Source: Paralvinella palmiformis
Lineage: Eukaryota > Annelida > Polychaeta > Terebellida > Alvinellidae
Length of the DNA: 64,000 nucleotides
Direction: 5' to 3'
Assembly (NCBI GenBank): GCA_025642065.1
Contig: JAODUP010000275.1
Span: 742,001-806,000 of the forward strand
The notes beneath the pieces were generated by a model. The model searched no databases. It saw only the letters and a list, made by a program, of their open reading frames with translations, and was not told the DNA's origin. Positions 51,497 through 61,481 of this stretch are shown one piece after another; the stretch's first letter is position 1; every line of letters begins with the position of its first letter. Position numbers and translations under genes: made by a program.

Positions 51497-54400
51497 TATA
51501 TATATATAGAAAAGGTACTGTGTACAGTGAATCAGAAATTATGAAAACCACCTCTGGATAACCCATCAAAGGACTAAATATAGAGAGGTGACTTTTGAGA
51601 TTGTTTCTGCACAAAAACTCCCAGAAATAAATAATTTACAGCTAGGAAGTAACATGTCCATAACAAAACATGGCGGCTGTGAGATTGTTGCCTAATTTAA
51701 TCTTCTAATGAGTTCTATTTATTGCTACCTCTTAATTGTAATTAAGAGGTAGCAATTAATAAGAAAACTATTTTTTTTAATTTCTTTGAAGCGCTCGTAT
51801 AGAAATTATAAACATTTGTCATCATTATATTTAGACTTAGAGATTAGCTCAACCAATGTACAGTTATTGTTAACTCATTTTATGATGATATGATGTCTAT
51901 GATGGTGGTCAAAAGTGATAAAATGGTGAATTTCATCTAAACTTATGATGATGACATGAGGTCTACAATGCTGGTCAAAAGTGTTGAAACAGTGAATTTC
52001 ATCTGAACTTATGATGATATGAGGCTAAACAAATCACTCATTCACTCACTCACTCACTCACTCACTCCATTCAAGGGTTCAATGTTAGGCTTAGGACTGA
52101 GAAAACTAGCAAATTTTTCAACTTTTAGTTAAAACATGTATTCCATGATTGCGGAAGTCTTAAATAGTTTGTTTTGTAGAATAAGGTATCAGGTAGTTTA
52201 CAAAGTGATAATTCTCATACTAAATATTTGTACCTGTGGTATCTTTGGTTTGTTATAGGTAGGATCTAATTAGTCACAAACATGACTAATTGTTGTTTAT
52301 TAATTAATTATAATTTATTGACAACAAAATATACCTGAGAAAAACAGCCACTTGTCTCTAGCAGTTACGGGACAATAAAGTAATAATTATGGTTATAATT
52401 ATATAAATAATTATTGTGATGTGTCAGTGTTATTAATTCAGAGCACTAATATTTAATCTAGATACATTATAGGAGGAGGGGACGTTTGTTCCAAGAAACT
52501 CCCAAACAACAATATAGTGACTAAAGTAGTAAGATTTTGGTTCACACAAAGCCCATTTCACATTAAAATACACGATGAAGCATTTATACAGCAATAAACA
52601 CTAGTAAATAATTATGACAGGAATTTGAATTGAAGTTTCCTACAAAAAAATTAAATCCACAAATTAATTTACCATTTAATTTGTTAATCCAGAAATATTT
52701 CTTCCATGACAATCTTCCTTGGAATATAAACCACTCGGAGTAGATAGTCCAAGTAGGTACTCAGATTACCTTCTCATGGTAAAACGTTGTAGGTAAAAGA
52801 GTCGGTAAAAATACGGAATTGGAATTGATACATTTGGAATTGATAAATTTGATGCGGAATTGGAATTGACCAAATGGAATCGATCCCATGTTATAGGATT
52901 GTAATTGGAAATTGAGAAGCTCACCCTGAGTCGGGATTGGAATATGATCACATTATATTTCAATCTGACGTCTATCTTAATATTGATATTATGTCATGAT
53001 ATAACATTGGAAATAATCCAGTACCCCGTGAAATTATGAGAGTAATCTATAATGAAAGTAATTTTATGATTACGTTGTATGTGAAAATTACAAGTGGGAT
53101 TACCCAAGATCTACAAGTAATTAATTACAATTGATTGTAATTGTCTGTTATGATTATTCCACAGCTGGTATTGATGATTTGTGGAGGATATTGTCATATC
53201 TTTATGTCATCCTTTTTGTTTTTGTATATATCTGTCCATGTATCTGAGTCTTTTTTTGTGTGTGTCTCTCTCTCTCTATCTGTCTGTGTTTATCTCTCTC
53301 ATTCTCTCTGTCACTGTAACCTTTTCTGTATATCTCTTTCTGTGTCCATCTTTCTATTGTCTGTGTGTCTCTCTGTCTACATCATGTCTCTCTTGTTCTG
53401 TCTATTAATGTTTCTTTTTCTGTATATCTCTTTCTGTGTCCATCTGTCATTCTGTGACAATAGACACCATTAGAAAGCAATACAATAATCTAGATAATTT
53501 GATCTTGTTTCTTCTAGTACCTTGACTTCCTGTATCCAAGCTATCTGTGCCCTGTTGTATCCATTTAACTGGCCTCATCCGTTTGTACCTGTCTTACCTG
53601 AAAAGATGACTGAAGTGTGTCAATCACCTACACCAATTATTGTAGGAGTACTGACCACGCAGCAACCTAAACTAGCCGACCTCAACTTAGACCATGTGAG
53701 TAACCATCATCAACTAACTTCTTCACTATCTCCCTGAGTTTGTCTCCATTAATAAGTTAGACAGTGTTCTGTCATAAATATGACAAGCTGGTATTGGGAC
53801 TTTTTCCAGTTCAAAAATATTCACCTGAAAAATGGCTTTGTTTATTCCAAAAGAAAATAAGCAGTTGTCGTTTCTTAGAAAAGAATTGATCGTTGATGAA
53901 TATCTGCTCCATATTGAGAATTAACCATTTAGATTACACTTACAGTTATATTCCTGATGTGATTTGTTTCAAGGAACACATTACATTGATGTGTGTTAAG
54001 CAGTTGTTTCTCAGTAAAGAAACTCTGAATGCATTTCTTGTTCTGGTATGCTATAAACCTGATTCTTTTCAATATGATCTGATGTTTGCTTTTTTCTGAT
54101 TGTCTGCCAGTTTACATTTCTTCCCGACAGTTGTCACATTGTTACATTTCTTTCAGGTGTAGAAATACGCTTCATTATCGGAGATCTTTTAATGTCTCTG
54201 ATTGATCGATTATCATGCATGTCAATAGCAACAATTTGATAGATTTTATCACAATCCAACAGAGAATCGTATTTTCTGTAGAGGTTTATTTTTCATATTT
54301 GTTTTATATATCATTGGGTGATGTGTGTGTGTGTGTGTGTGTGTGCGTGTGCATGTGTATATGATTTATTTATACAATATACCATAGATCTTAATGTTTA

Positions 54401-57400
54401 TTTGTCAGGTTCTAATGATTGATCTGGATCATAATACACTGATGATGTGTCAGGGAGATGAATCTAGAATTATTCCTAAGAAGCTCCAGAAGGCTCTGAA
54501 ATTGGCTCTGAAGGATGATGGAGGTTAGTAGTTGATAATTATAAAGAGTCGGATGATACAGACAAATTGAAACTAGCAGGTATAAAAAAAACAGATAGAA
54601 ACTGGCAGGTACAGATATAAACAGACATAACCTGGCAGGTACAGATACAAACAGACATTATCTGGAAGGCACCTGTACAGATACAAATAGACATAATCTG
54701 GAAGGCACCTGTACAGATACAAATAGACATAATCTGGCAGGTACAGATATAAACAGACATAACTTGACAGGTACAGATATAAACAGACATAATCTGGCAG
54801 GTACAGATATATCCACACATAATCTGGCAGGTACAGACACAAACAGACATAATCTGGCAGATACAGACATAATCTGGCAGGTACAGACACAGACATAATC
54901 TGGCAGGTGCAGACATAATCTGGCAGGTACAGACACAAACAGACATAATCTGAGAGGTACAGATATATACAGACATAATCTGGCAGGTACAGACACAAAC
55001 AGACATAATCTGGCAGGTACAGACACAGACATAATCTGGCAGGTACAGACACAAACAGACATAATCTGGCAGGTACAGATATAAACTCACAAGTACAGTT
55101 ATAAACAGACTGACAAATAGAAACTGAAAAACTATAAAAATATTTATTGAATCTGTTACTTCAAGGATAACTTTTATGTTTATTAAACACATTATTTGTA
55201 TCCTATCCTATTATTGGTCACCCTGCTAGCATAGAGGGTAATGGGTAGAGTATTACACAGCAAACCTCCAGGTTAGGATCCAAATCATGTAAGAAATCAT
55301 AAAATAAATAAGAAGAACAAATATAAGCCGCCTCTCAGAATAATGATTTATAATGACTTTATGATGATCTTTGTTATCTCTAACACAGACGTGTTATTTT
55401 GCTATGTTTACCTACAGACATCAGTACACAGGCACACGATATGCTCATCATGGAATCTTTCTTACGATTCTTTGTTGAAACTATTGGACATTACACAGAA
55501 TATATCTGTACACAGATGGATGGTGAAAAGATATTTGAGGTTCGTAGAGAATTGTTATCTTTATCTTTAACCATAAATCTAATTGATTCATTTTGTATTA
55601 GAATATTTGTAATAAGCCTTTCACTTTTAATTACTAGATTGTTTTTACCATTTTTTGTTATCAACGTTTTCAATTTTGTGAGCTAACAGTGTGTTGATTT
55701 CACTTCTGTAACTCAGATTATGTACTGAGTTAGTAATTCTTCATTGTGCTCATGTAGTGTCAATCCTTAGTGTATGTGTTAGAGTATATGACAAACAGTT
55801 TTGGATATGTTTACACCCTTGTAAACATATCCAAAACTGTTTGTCATATACTCTATTTTAAAACAGCGAAGGTACGCGTAAACTGATTTGAAAAATAAGT
55901 GGACGTGTGGCTTATATAGGCCTCGGTGCAAGCATCTGGCTAAATTGGAGGTTTTATTACGTGTGTGTCGTATGGCTTCAGTATTGACACTAGATAAACA
56001 TCACAATTAGCTGATAAACAAACAACACGAGAAAGACTAGCACAAATAACAAATATTCTATATATAATGTGACTTCAATATGTATAACAAAGTTCATTAT
56101 ATTAGATAGATCGACAATTAGTTGTAATTTATATGGTTTATAAATGATATTTAATAAAGTGACTAGTTGTGATTTCATGAGCCTGAATAATAATAAAAAA
56201 TAGGATAGAAATAATTTCAAGTTTTGGACAAACAGTTCCTTAAAAAATAGTCACGTTTTACACTTTAGCTAGTTTTAGACAAATTGTTCCTGAGCAGTGA
56301 TTACTCCAGAGCTTGCCTTTGAATCATCGATGCTAATAATCGTCTGTCAGATGTGTAGCAGTTTATGTGTCATAATAATTATTTGCTTTTCATCACATTT
56401 GGAAGACATCTGCAGAAAATTAATTGACATCTGCATCATTGTTTTTAAATGAATAAATCAACTTGACTGTGTTCTACAGTTGATTAAATATGATTAGCTG
56501 TGACTAGCTAACCTCAGGATTATCTTTTAACGTATCAATGCTATTCTACTCTTTTTTGATAGTTTCCCTTTTATTCTTCATTATGCTTTTTTTAATTAAC
56601 CATTTAACATCTGGTACATGCACTGGTTACATACTTTTTCTAAGTATGTTTTATGCGTCCCGGATCTAAGTATGTAATGTTTATGTGAATGACAAAAATG
56701 ATGCGGATTGTTTCTTTTTGATATGTTTTAATAAATTCTTTTTTAAATTATAAATTGTTTTGTCAAAAATCATACATTTTTTTGTTGGAAATTAGGATAA
56801 CAACACTACAGTCTATTGTGTATATGTTACAGTTAATCTGTATAATCAGGTAACATGTATATTACCTGAAATTTTCCAGTAATATACATATTACCTGATT
56901 ATACAGATTAACTGTAACATATATCGGTATATAATAACTCTGTTATATGAGATCTATTGATGGACTTCTGCGGCCCATTTAGCCTACCATGTGCACAAAC
57001 TGGCTGTAAAATATCAATCATCATCATCATCATCATCTGGATTGACGTCTACATTTGTCTGGTCTATTAGTCTCCAGAACAATATTTGAATGTACAAATT
57101 ATTATGTTTATGATCTGTTTTGTATATATTTATTGAAATTATCAAGTGCTGAATAAGTGTAATTAATATTGGATTAGTTTAATAAGGTACTACATAAAAT
57201 GCTAATGTACAGTCAGTTAGAACCTGAAACTAGTTGTGTAGATTATGATATTTGTACAAATGATCAATTTGTCATTGTCACAATACAATCAAGAGATGAT
57301 ATGCTGTCAGTCATTATCTCATTAGATACAGGAAATGCAATAATAGAAGCAAAGTGACATATATAGACCATCATTTGTTGTCATCAGTCCGACTTTCTGG

Positions 57401-59629
57401 ACTCATTTATAATTTCAGGATTATGACCAATTTTAGAACAGGTTGACAAACAAACATCAGATACTAAAGGTAACTGAACATTAATCTGTAGATGCAGTAT
57501 CCAGAACCATAGTCATCAAACAGAACGCTTTCTAGTTGTTGTTTTTTTTCATAGCAGGATTTGTTTAGTAAAGTGAAGGGAATGATAAATGAAAGGGATT
57601 AAATGGTGTAAGGGATTAAATGGTGTAAAACAGTAACTGAAAAGGTATTAATATTTTGTCAAGAATTTATTTTATGTAGTGTTAATTTCTGTTTGCAATA
57701 ATTTAGAAATTAATGGAAAGAAAAGGTTAATATTCCAGTTTTGTGAAATTGTAATAACATCTTGATATTTAGCAGGATTTGTTCAGTAAAGTGAAGGGAA
57801 TGATAAATGAAAGGGATTAAATGGTGTAAGGGATTAAATGGTGTAAAACAGTAACTGAAAAGGTATTAATATTTTGTCATTATTAATGAACACCTGCCCT
57901 AGTATTAATACTAAGACCACAATATAACAGGGATAAATCTGAAAAAGTTTGTTGCAACAGTATCGAATTCAGCTATTTTACCCCGAGGAAAACACGTGCA
58001 GGTTTACAAGTCAGTGGATTTCTGGATGTCGAACTTGGGGAAATAAATCATTGTTTTTCATTCAGCAATTCATCAATAGGACTAATTATGTGAATGATGC
58101 ATCCATGCTGCAGAATATACATAAAAAGTCCAACCCTTTGTGTACCGGTAATTACTGTAAATAGATTGTCTTTCTGTTTGTCCAGATAACCTTTTCACAA
58201 GAAGTTCATAGAAATGTATCAGTTATTTTTACTATTGGCCTGAGTATTGATAAATAGTGCCACATTTTAATAAACTGGCCATAAACAACAAAGTAGAAGC
58301 GTGAATTTTGTATGTTAGTGTACAATATAAGAGAAATTGTACATTAATGTACAATGTAACAGAAATGGAACATTAGGTTATAATTAAGTTTTGTGTGGAA
58401 ACACATATATAGACATGCCCTCTATACAGTTTTACGTGAATGAGTTGTCTATACAGTTAGATTAGTAATAGCTGATGTAATTTAAAGAATATTTATAGAC
58501 ATGTTGCCTGTGAATTTACAGAAAATTTCAAAAAAATCTATGTATGTTCAGAAGTATAATACTAGATCTTGTAGTAAAGATAATTTTGAAGTTAAATTTT
58601 ATAGAACTAAAACAAGATTTATGGCAATAAGTGTCAAAGGTATGAAATTATGGAATGATTTAAAGATTGAGTATCACAATATTAAATCAGAAATTAAAAA
58701 AAGTTATTAAGAAAATGCATATTAATGGTTAAAATTAATGATTCTCATCAGTGTATTACAAATTTGATAATTAGGAATGTGATAATTATATGCATGTATT
58801 TCAGTACTAACGGTAACTAGTATTCCAGATTTATATAATTTATTTTACATAAATTTAAAAAAAATTATTTATGCTTCTTGCAGTCTCTTTTTCAACATTA
58901 TACTTGTTTCACAAACATTTTGTAATTGTATGATGTGGTGATGTTGAATAAAATATATTGAATTGAATTGAACAACATAAACAATTATAATAATACATGT
59001 TTTAGATATCACATATAAATGATATTAATATTTAACTTTATATTATGTATAAATATGATGGTGTATAGTCTAAACACTATACATTTAAGTATTTATAACA
59101 TTAAAAGTCAAAATTAATAGTATATTCATGTTAAAATAAATGATAATTATAACATATCATAACAAAGTTCTACCTGTTACTAACAATATAGATAAGTGCT
59201 GTACTATGTAGTGATATTTAGTTGTACCGTACAGATAAGGACAATACCTCCTGACAATACCTCCTCGTTGTGCACCATTTGAGGAAGACATACAGAGTTT
59301 GTAAAATTTTATATAAGAAATCATGTCTTACTAACTCAATAATTGTTTTTTACATCCGTAGTCTGTCGACCTTCTTTTCCAGTCCAGGTCAAGTTCAGGA
59401 TAAGAGCAGTATTGCTGTTCTGGAGCCGTATTTGATTAGAGTTTGTGTTTGTGTTGCAGAAGAAGGCATTCATCATGTCTGTGTCATCAAAGAGTATACA
59501 CATGTTCCTAGAATGGTTTGTAGAGACACAGATGTTTGAAGTGTTTATAACAGATAAAATGGAAACAAAAAATACTATAGGTAAGGTTTAGTATATTATC
59601 TGATTTTTCTATGAATTTATAAACTGTAC

Positions 59630-59666
<37 letters not shown>

Positions 59667-59675
59667 AAACGTATC

Positions 59676-59725
<50 letters not shown>

Positions 59726-60332
59726 TTACTTCCTATTCAGTTAGGGGTACTGTAATAGCCCAGAGGATAGAGTATTGTGCTGTTACCTTCAGGTTCTGGG
59801 TTCAAATTAGACTCATACCTATGTTTGTGTAGTTTCCCTAGTTAGTCACTCCTCAGATATATATAACCAGTGCTGAGGCTGAACAAACTCACTCACTTAC
59901 TCATACCTATGCCAAATATTTGCAATATAGGAAATTATTTAGTGTCTAAGTCATTTATGTCCATTGAGTTGATATAACTCAATTGAGGGCAGACACCAAT
60001 GTCTGTCGAGGTGTCATAACTCAAGTAGGGTGAAATCACCAGTGACTGTCAAGTTGTCATAATTCAAGTGAGGACGAGAGACCCATTTGACGTAAATTAT
60101 TTAAAATTTGTTCTTCATCATTGAATGATATGATAAGTGCAAAACCTTTTTAAACAACTATAAATGAGTGATATATTATCAAATAAAGATATCAGTAAAG
60201 AGTTTAAGATTCACAAAAAGGTATCAATCATGAAGATTTGGTCACAAACTATACAAATATTTGTACAATGCCAATGACAAAGATCTAGTGTGAACTCAAT
60301 CATTCACTTTGTGCTATATTCAGTTAATAGAA

Positions 60333-60369
<37 letters not shown>

Positions 60370-61236
60370 TGATTTAAACAGATTGGTGTATTTCTCTCAT
60401 CCAATTGTTTCTTTTGCTCCCAAACAATATCTATCACACTTCAGCTGACATCTGCTGCTATACAATAATATCTTCTATACTTGTTTAGGGACATTTGAAA
60501 GTCGTATATTGGAGTACAGAGAAGAGATGCAGGAGACACCAACGATGAAGCAGAATGTCAAGGAGATGGGACGAAGAGTGAAGAACTTCTTCCTGACATC
60601 AGGTAATATCAAGAGTGGGATGTTAGGGGCTGATGTTAGTTTTGACGTTTATTGATTTCTTTGCTACAAATGCTGGATGCCCAGAAAGGGATAGATATCG
60701 AATCAATTGTTTACATAAGAGTGTTGAAAATGAAGTATAATTTAAAGAAATTTAACTCGGTGATTAAGGTATCAAATTTAAAAAAATACTAATCCATCTT
60801 GGTAGTCATTTATGATGAATGAAGGAATCAGTGAATGTGTTTTATTTTTAAAGCAATTACGTCTCATCTCTCTCTCTCTCCCTCTCGATGCATACTTCAT
60901 ACGTCCGTTATCTTGTCATATCTTCTATTGACCTCTGTGCTGAATATTCTGACTCACTACATCATACACATTGATCATGTGAATAATACAAGTTTTGGAG
61001 TTAAAACGTTTATATTTAGTTGATGGTCATAAATCACATTGTCACTCGATCGTTAACGATATTCAACTAATTATGGAAACAATTAGATCATTACTAATCA
61101 GCTCATTTAGGAATGAACTATTGTTTATGTTTAACATCCAGCAAATTAATATTGCTAACAAATACAAATATTTGTGAAACATCAAAGAGTAAAAAGAAAC
61201 CATATAACTTATATGAGTAGTAGAGATAATATGTAA

Positions 61237-61268
<32 letters not shown>

Positions 61269-61481
61269 AATTTACAAATCAGTCAGTATTGTTATTATAA
61301 GTTTTGAATCAATGATTTATGGGACTAGTTATTAAATCTGCAAACTCAGAATTAATCTAATGACCAATTTTATGACATTATGTGATTATTTAGAACAATA
61401 GATTTTGGTTGATGTTAGTTTTGTTTTTCATTGACAGGTGACAAGATCAGAAAGAAGTTCTCCAGCAATGTATTCATCTAA
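40409..61481 (+). CDS. DENND2: DENN domain-containing protein 2 (Rab GEF)
   Basis: Fifteen coding exons: 40409-42100, 46145-46261, 46387-46480, 46595-46671, 46987-47130, 47323-47402, 47980-48049, 49264-49461, 49694-49756, 51205-51311, 53518-53695, 54409-54523, 55418-55539, 59460-59580, 60489-60602 and, as the last, sixteenth segment with the stop, 61438-61481. All junctions are GT/AG and phases agree, giving about 1,111 residues, in the range of vertebrate DENND2A-C. Layout: disordered proline-rich N-terminus (1-564), uDENN (about 650-750), DENN core (about 760-960), dDENN and a basic tail. DENN proteins exchange GDP for GTP on Rab GTPases on membranes; DENND2 members are reported for Rab9 or Rab13. 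The Rab partner here is not visible in the sequence. The start has an in-frame stop 18 bases upstream. The paralogue (A, B or C) is not resolved. Confidence 0.95.
42101..42535 (+). other. Start of DENND2 intron 1
   Basis: No further exon recognised. Intron 1 runs 42101-46144, and phase 0 on both sides fits direct splicing. Confidence 0.6.
42536..43474 (-). mobile_element. TIR element A family, copy B, in DENND2 intron 1
   Basis: Its ends are AATAGACCTTGCCAACTAAT at 42536 and, on the other strand, AATAGACCTTGTCAATTAAG at 43474. It is collinear over its whole 939 bp with the reverse complement of 32920-33906. A 113-codon minus-strand frame at 42867-43208 corresponds to the open frame in copy A. 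Shared lengths and TIRs show a DNA-transposon family. The superfamily is undetermined. Confidence 0.8.
43475..46144 (+). other. Remainder of DENND2 intron 1
   Basis: Includes a palindrome GGGCCACTAAC...GTTAGTGGTCC at 43803-43832. I found no exon. An open frame at 44369-44713 has no recognisable similarity and I take it as chance. Confidence 0.5.
46145..48049 (+). CDS. DENND2: DENND2 exons 2-7: linker and uDENN
   Basis: Six exons. A Ser/Gly-rich linker leads to Val-Gln-Asp-Lys-Leu-Ser-Lys-Ala-Tyr-Ser-Val-Leu-Arg-Leu-Asn-Phe (46387). The uDENN follows: Met-Lys-Leu-Phe-Asn-Phe-Ala-Ala-Ile-Ile-Gly-Leu in 46987-47130, Ile-Ser-Gln-Phe-Cys-Phe-Pro-Asp in 47323-47402, and Glu-Thr-Phe-Ser-Phe-Val-Leu-Thr then Arg-Arg-Tyr-Gly-Tyr-Cys in 47980-48049. 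The last two are the strongest DENN signatures. Introns contain (GT)n/(AT)n at about 47213-47285 and 47416-47442. Confidence 0.93.
48050..49263 (+). other. DENND2 intron after the uDENN exons
   Basis: 1.2 kb. No repeat or exon recognised. Confidence 0.5.
49264..54523 (+). CDS. DENND2: DENND2 exons 8-12: DENN core
   Basis: Five exons. Leu-Pro-Ile-Val-Leu-Cys-Ile-Val-Ser begins the core. Ser-Phe-Ser-Ser-Leu-Leu-Thr-Cys-Leu-Ser and Val-Leu-Leu-Glu-Arg-Lys-Ile-Ile-Phe-Val-Ala lie in 51205-51311. Ile-Cys-Ala-Leu-Leu-Tyr-Pro-Phe-Asn-Trp-Pro-His-Pro-Phe-Val-Pro-Val-Leu-Pro and Ser-Pro-Thr-Pro-Ile-Ile-Val-Gly-Val-Leu are in 53518-53695. Leu-Met-Ile-Asp-Leu-Asp and Ile-Pro-Lys-Lys-Leu-Gln are in 54409-54523. 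These are the conserved DENN core blocks that contact the Rab substrate in known family structures. Confidence 0.94.
49597..49652. repeat. (CA)n microsatellite in DENND2 intron
   Basis: About 28 CA units, 42 bases before the next exon at 49694. Confidence 0.95.
49757..51204 (+). other. DENND2 intron, nothing recognised
   Basis: 1.45 kb of AT-rich intron with only chance open frames. Confidence 0.5.
51447..51510. repeat. Compound (GT)n(GA)n(TA)n microsatellite
   Basis: Three adjacent dinucleotide tracts in the intron after the 51205-51311 exon. Confidence 0.95.
51721..51756. repeat. Perfect 17-bp inverted repeat with 2-nt loop
   Basis: ATTGCTACCTCTTAATT, GT, then the exact reverse complement. 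Confidence 0.9.
51880..52070. repeat. Two-unit tandem repeat and (ACTC)n run
   Basis: A unit of about 68 bp (TTATGATGATATGATGTCTA through GTGAATTTCATCTAAAC) occurs twice with a partial third. (ACTC)n at about 52039-52066 follows. A CTCACTCACT run also follows the SINE-like element near 59885, so these may belong to one element family. Confidence 0.7.
52071..53517 (+). other. DENND2 intron with CT/TG-rich low complexity
   Basis: A pyrimidine-rich TCTCTCTGTCTG-type stretch covers 53250-53450, just before the acceptor at 53516-53517. It produces long spurious open frames. Confidence 0.7.
53696..54408 (+). other. DENND2 intron, (GT)n at about 54323-54350
   Basis: No gene recognised. Confidence 0.55.
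54578..55085. repeat. 30/36-bp minisatellite in DENND2 intron
   Basis: About 16 units of ACAGACATAATCTGGCAGGT plus a short variable AT/AC part. Two units are 36 bp long through an added GGCACCTGT piece, and others are shorter. The period keeps all minus-strand frames open, which gives false Tyr/Leu/Cys-rich proteins of more than 200 codons. Confidence 0.95.
55219..55295 (+). mobile_element. Possible tRNA-like SINE head remnant
   Basis: CTAGCATAGAGGGTAATGGG with GTAGAGTATTACACAGCAAA and CAGGTTAGGATCCAAATC resembles an A-box and a decayed B-box, like the element at 59754. Weak. Confidence 0.35.
55418..61481 (+). CDS. DENND2: DENND2 exons 13-16: dDENN and C-terminal tail
   Basis: 55418-55539 encodes Glu-Ser-Phe-Leu-Arg-Phe-Phe-Val-Glu-Thr-Ile-Gly-His-Tyr. 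59460-59580 encodes Ser-Ser-Lys-Ser-Ile-His-Met-Phe-Leu-Glu-Trp-Phe-Val-Glu-Thr-Gln-Met-Phe, the dDENN signature. 60489-60602 encodes Thr-Phe-Glu-Ser-Arg-Ile-Leu-Glu-Tyr. 61438-61481 encodes a basic tail, Asp-Lys-Ile-Arg-Lys-Lys-Phe, and the TAA. The 3.9 kb intron between the first two exons is the longest but one in the gene and holds most of the hairpins and the LINE piece. Confidence 0.94.
55781..55854. repeat. Perfect 35-bp inverted repeat, 4-nt loop
   Basis: The left arm (55781-55815) and the right arm (55820-55854) are exact reverse complements around CCCT. The arm begins AGAGTATATGACAAACAG. Confidence 0.97.
56821..56923. repeat. 45-bp inverted repeat, one mismatch, 13-nt loop
   Basis: The left arm is 56821-56865 and the right arm 56879-56923. 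They differ at one C/T position. The arm begins TATATGTTACAGTTAATC. Confidence 0.97.
56963..57037 (+). mobile_element. SINE family 1, 3' end only (copy d)
   Basis: GCGGCCCATTTAGCCTACCA, then GTGCACAAACTGGCTGTAAA, then ATCAATCATCATC and a run of ATC units. It is the body end plus the (ATC)n tail and lacks the tRNA head. Confidence 0.75.
57553..57879. repeat. 109-bp direct duplication
   Basis: 57553-57661 and 57771-57879 are identical except for one T/C change. They start AGCAGGATTTGTT and end ATATTTTGTCA, with 109 bp of unrelated sequence between. Confidence 0.95.
58380..58975 (+). pseudogene. LINE 3' end with (TTGAA)n tail
   Basis: An open piece at 58501-58710 reads Tyr-Asn-Thr-Arg-Ser, then Val-Lys-Gly-Met-Lys-Leu-Trp-Asn-Asp-Leu, the RT C-terminal tail of LINEs. 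It is followed by about 250 bp of non-coding 3' sequence, AATAAAATATATTGAATTG and a short TTGAA repeat. It sits in DENND2 sense orientation, so its AATAAA could act as a premature poly(A) signal in the intron. Confidence 0.75.
58976..59459 (+). other. DENND2 intron, nothing recognised
   Basis: No repeat or exon seen before the acceptor at 59457-59459. Confidence 0.5.
59635..59721. repeat. Two (AT)n tracts
   Basis: 59635-59660 and 59679-59721, separated by GAAATAAAACGTATCTTC. Confidence 0.95.
59754..59900 (+). mobile_element. tRNA-derived SINE, family 3
   Basis: AGCCCAGAGGATAGAGTATT (A-box-like) and CTGGGTTCAAATTAGACTC (B-box-like), then a short body with AGTCACTCCTCAGATATAT and a CTCACTCACTTACTC tail. 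It matches the remnant at 36736-36826 around the B-box. Confidence 0.6.
59901..60488 (+). other. DENND2 intron with degenerate tandem units and (GT)n
   Basis: GTCATAACTCAAGTAGGGTG-like units repeat about three times between 59970 and 60085. (GT)n lies at 60337-60366. Confidence 0.6.
60603..61437 (+). other. Last DENND2 intron
   Basis: 835 bp with (AT)n at 61237-61262. Nothing else recognised. Confidence 0.6.

Noticed and set aside
53141..53473. 110-codon plus-strand frame rich in Ser, Leu and Cys
   Set aside because: It arises from TCTCTCTGTCTG-type low complexity in the polypyrimidine region before a DENND2 acceptor.
54539..55192. A 217-codon minus-strand frame rich in Cys, Tyr and Leu, with long overlapping frames in the other phases
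   Set aside because: It is generated by the 30/36-bp minisatellite, which has a period divisible by three. Three frames are equally open, and there is no start context or domain.
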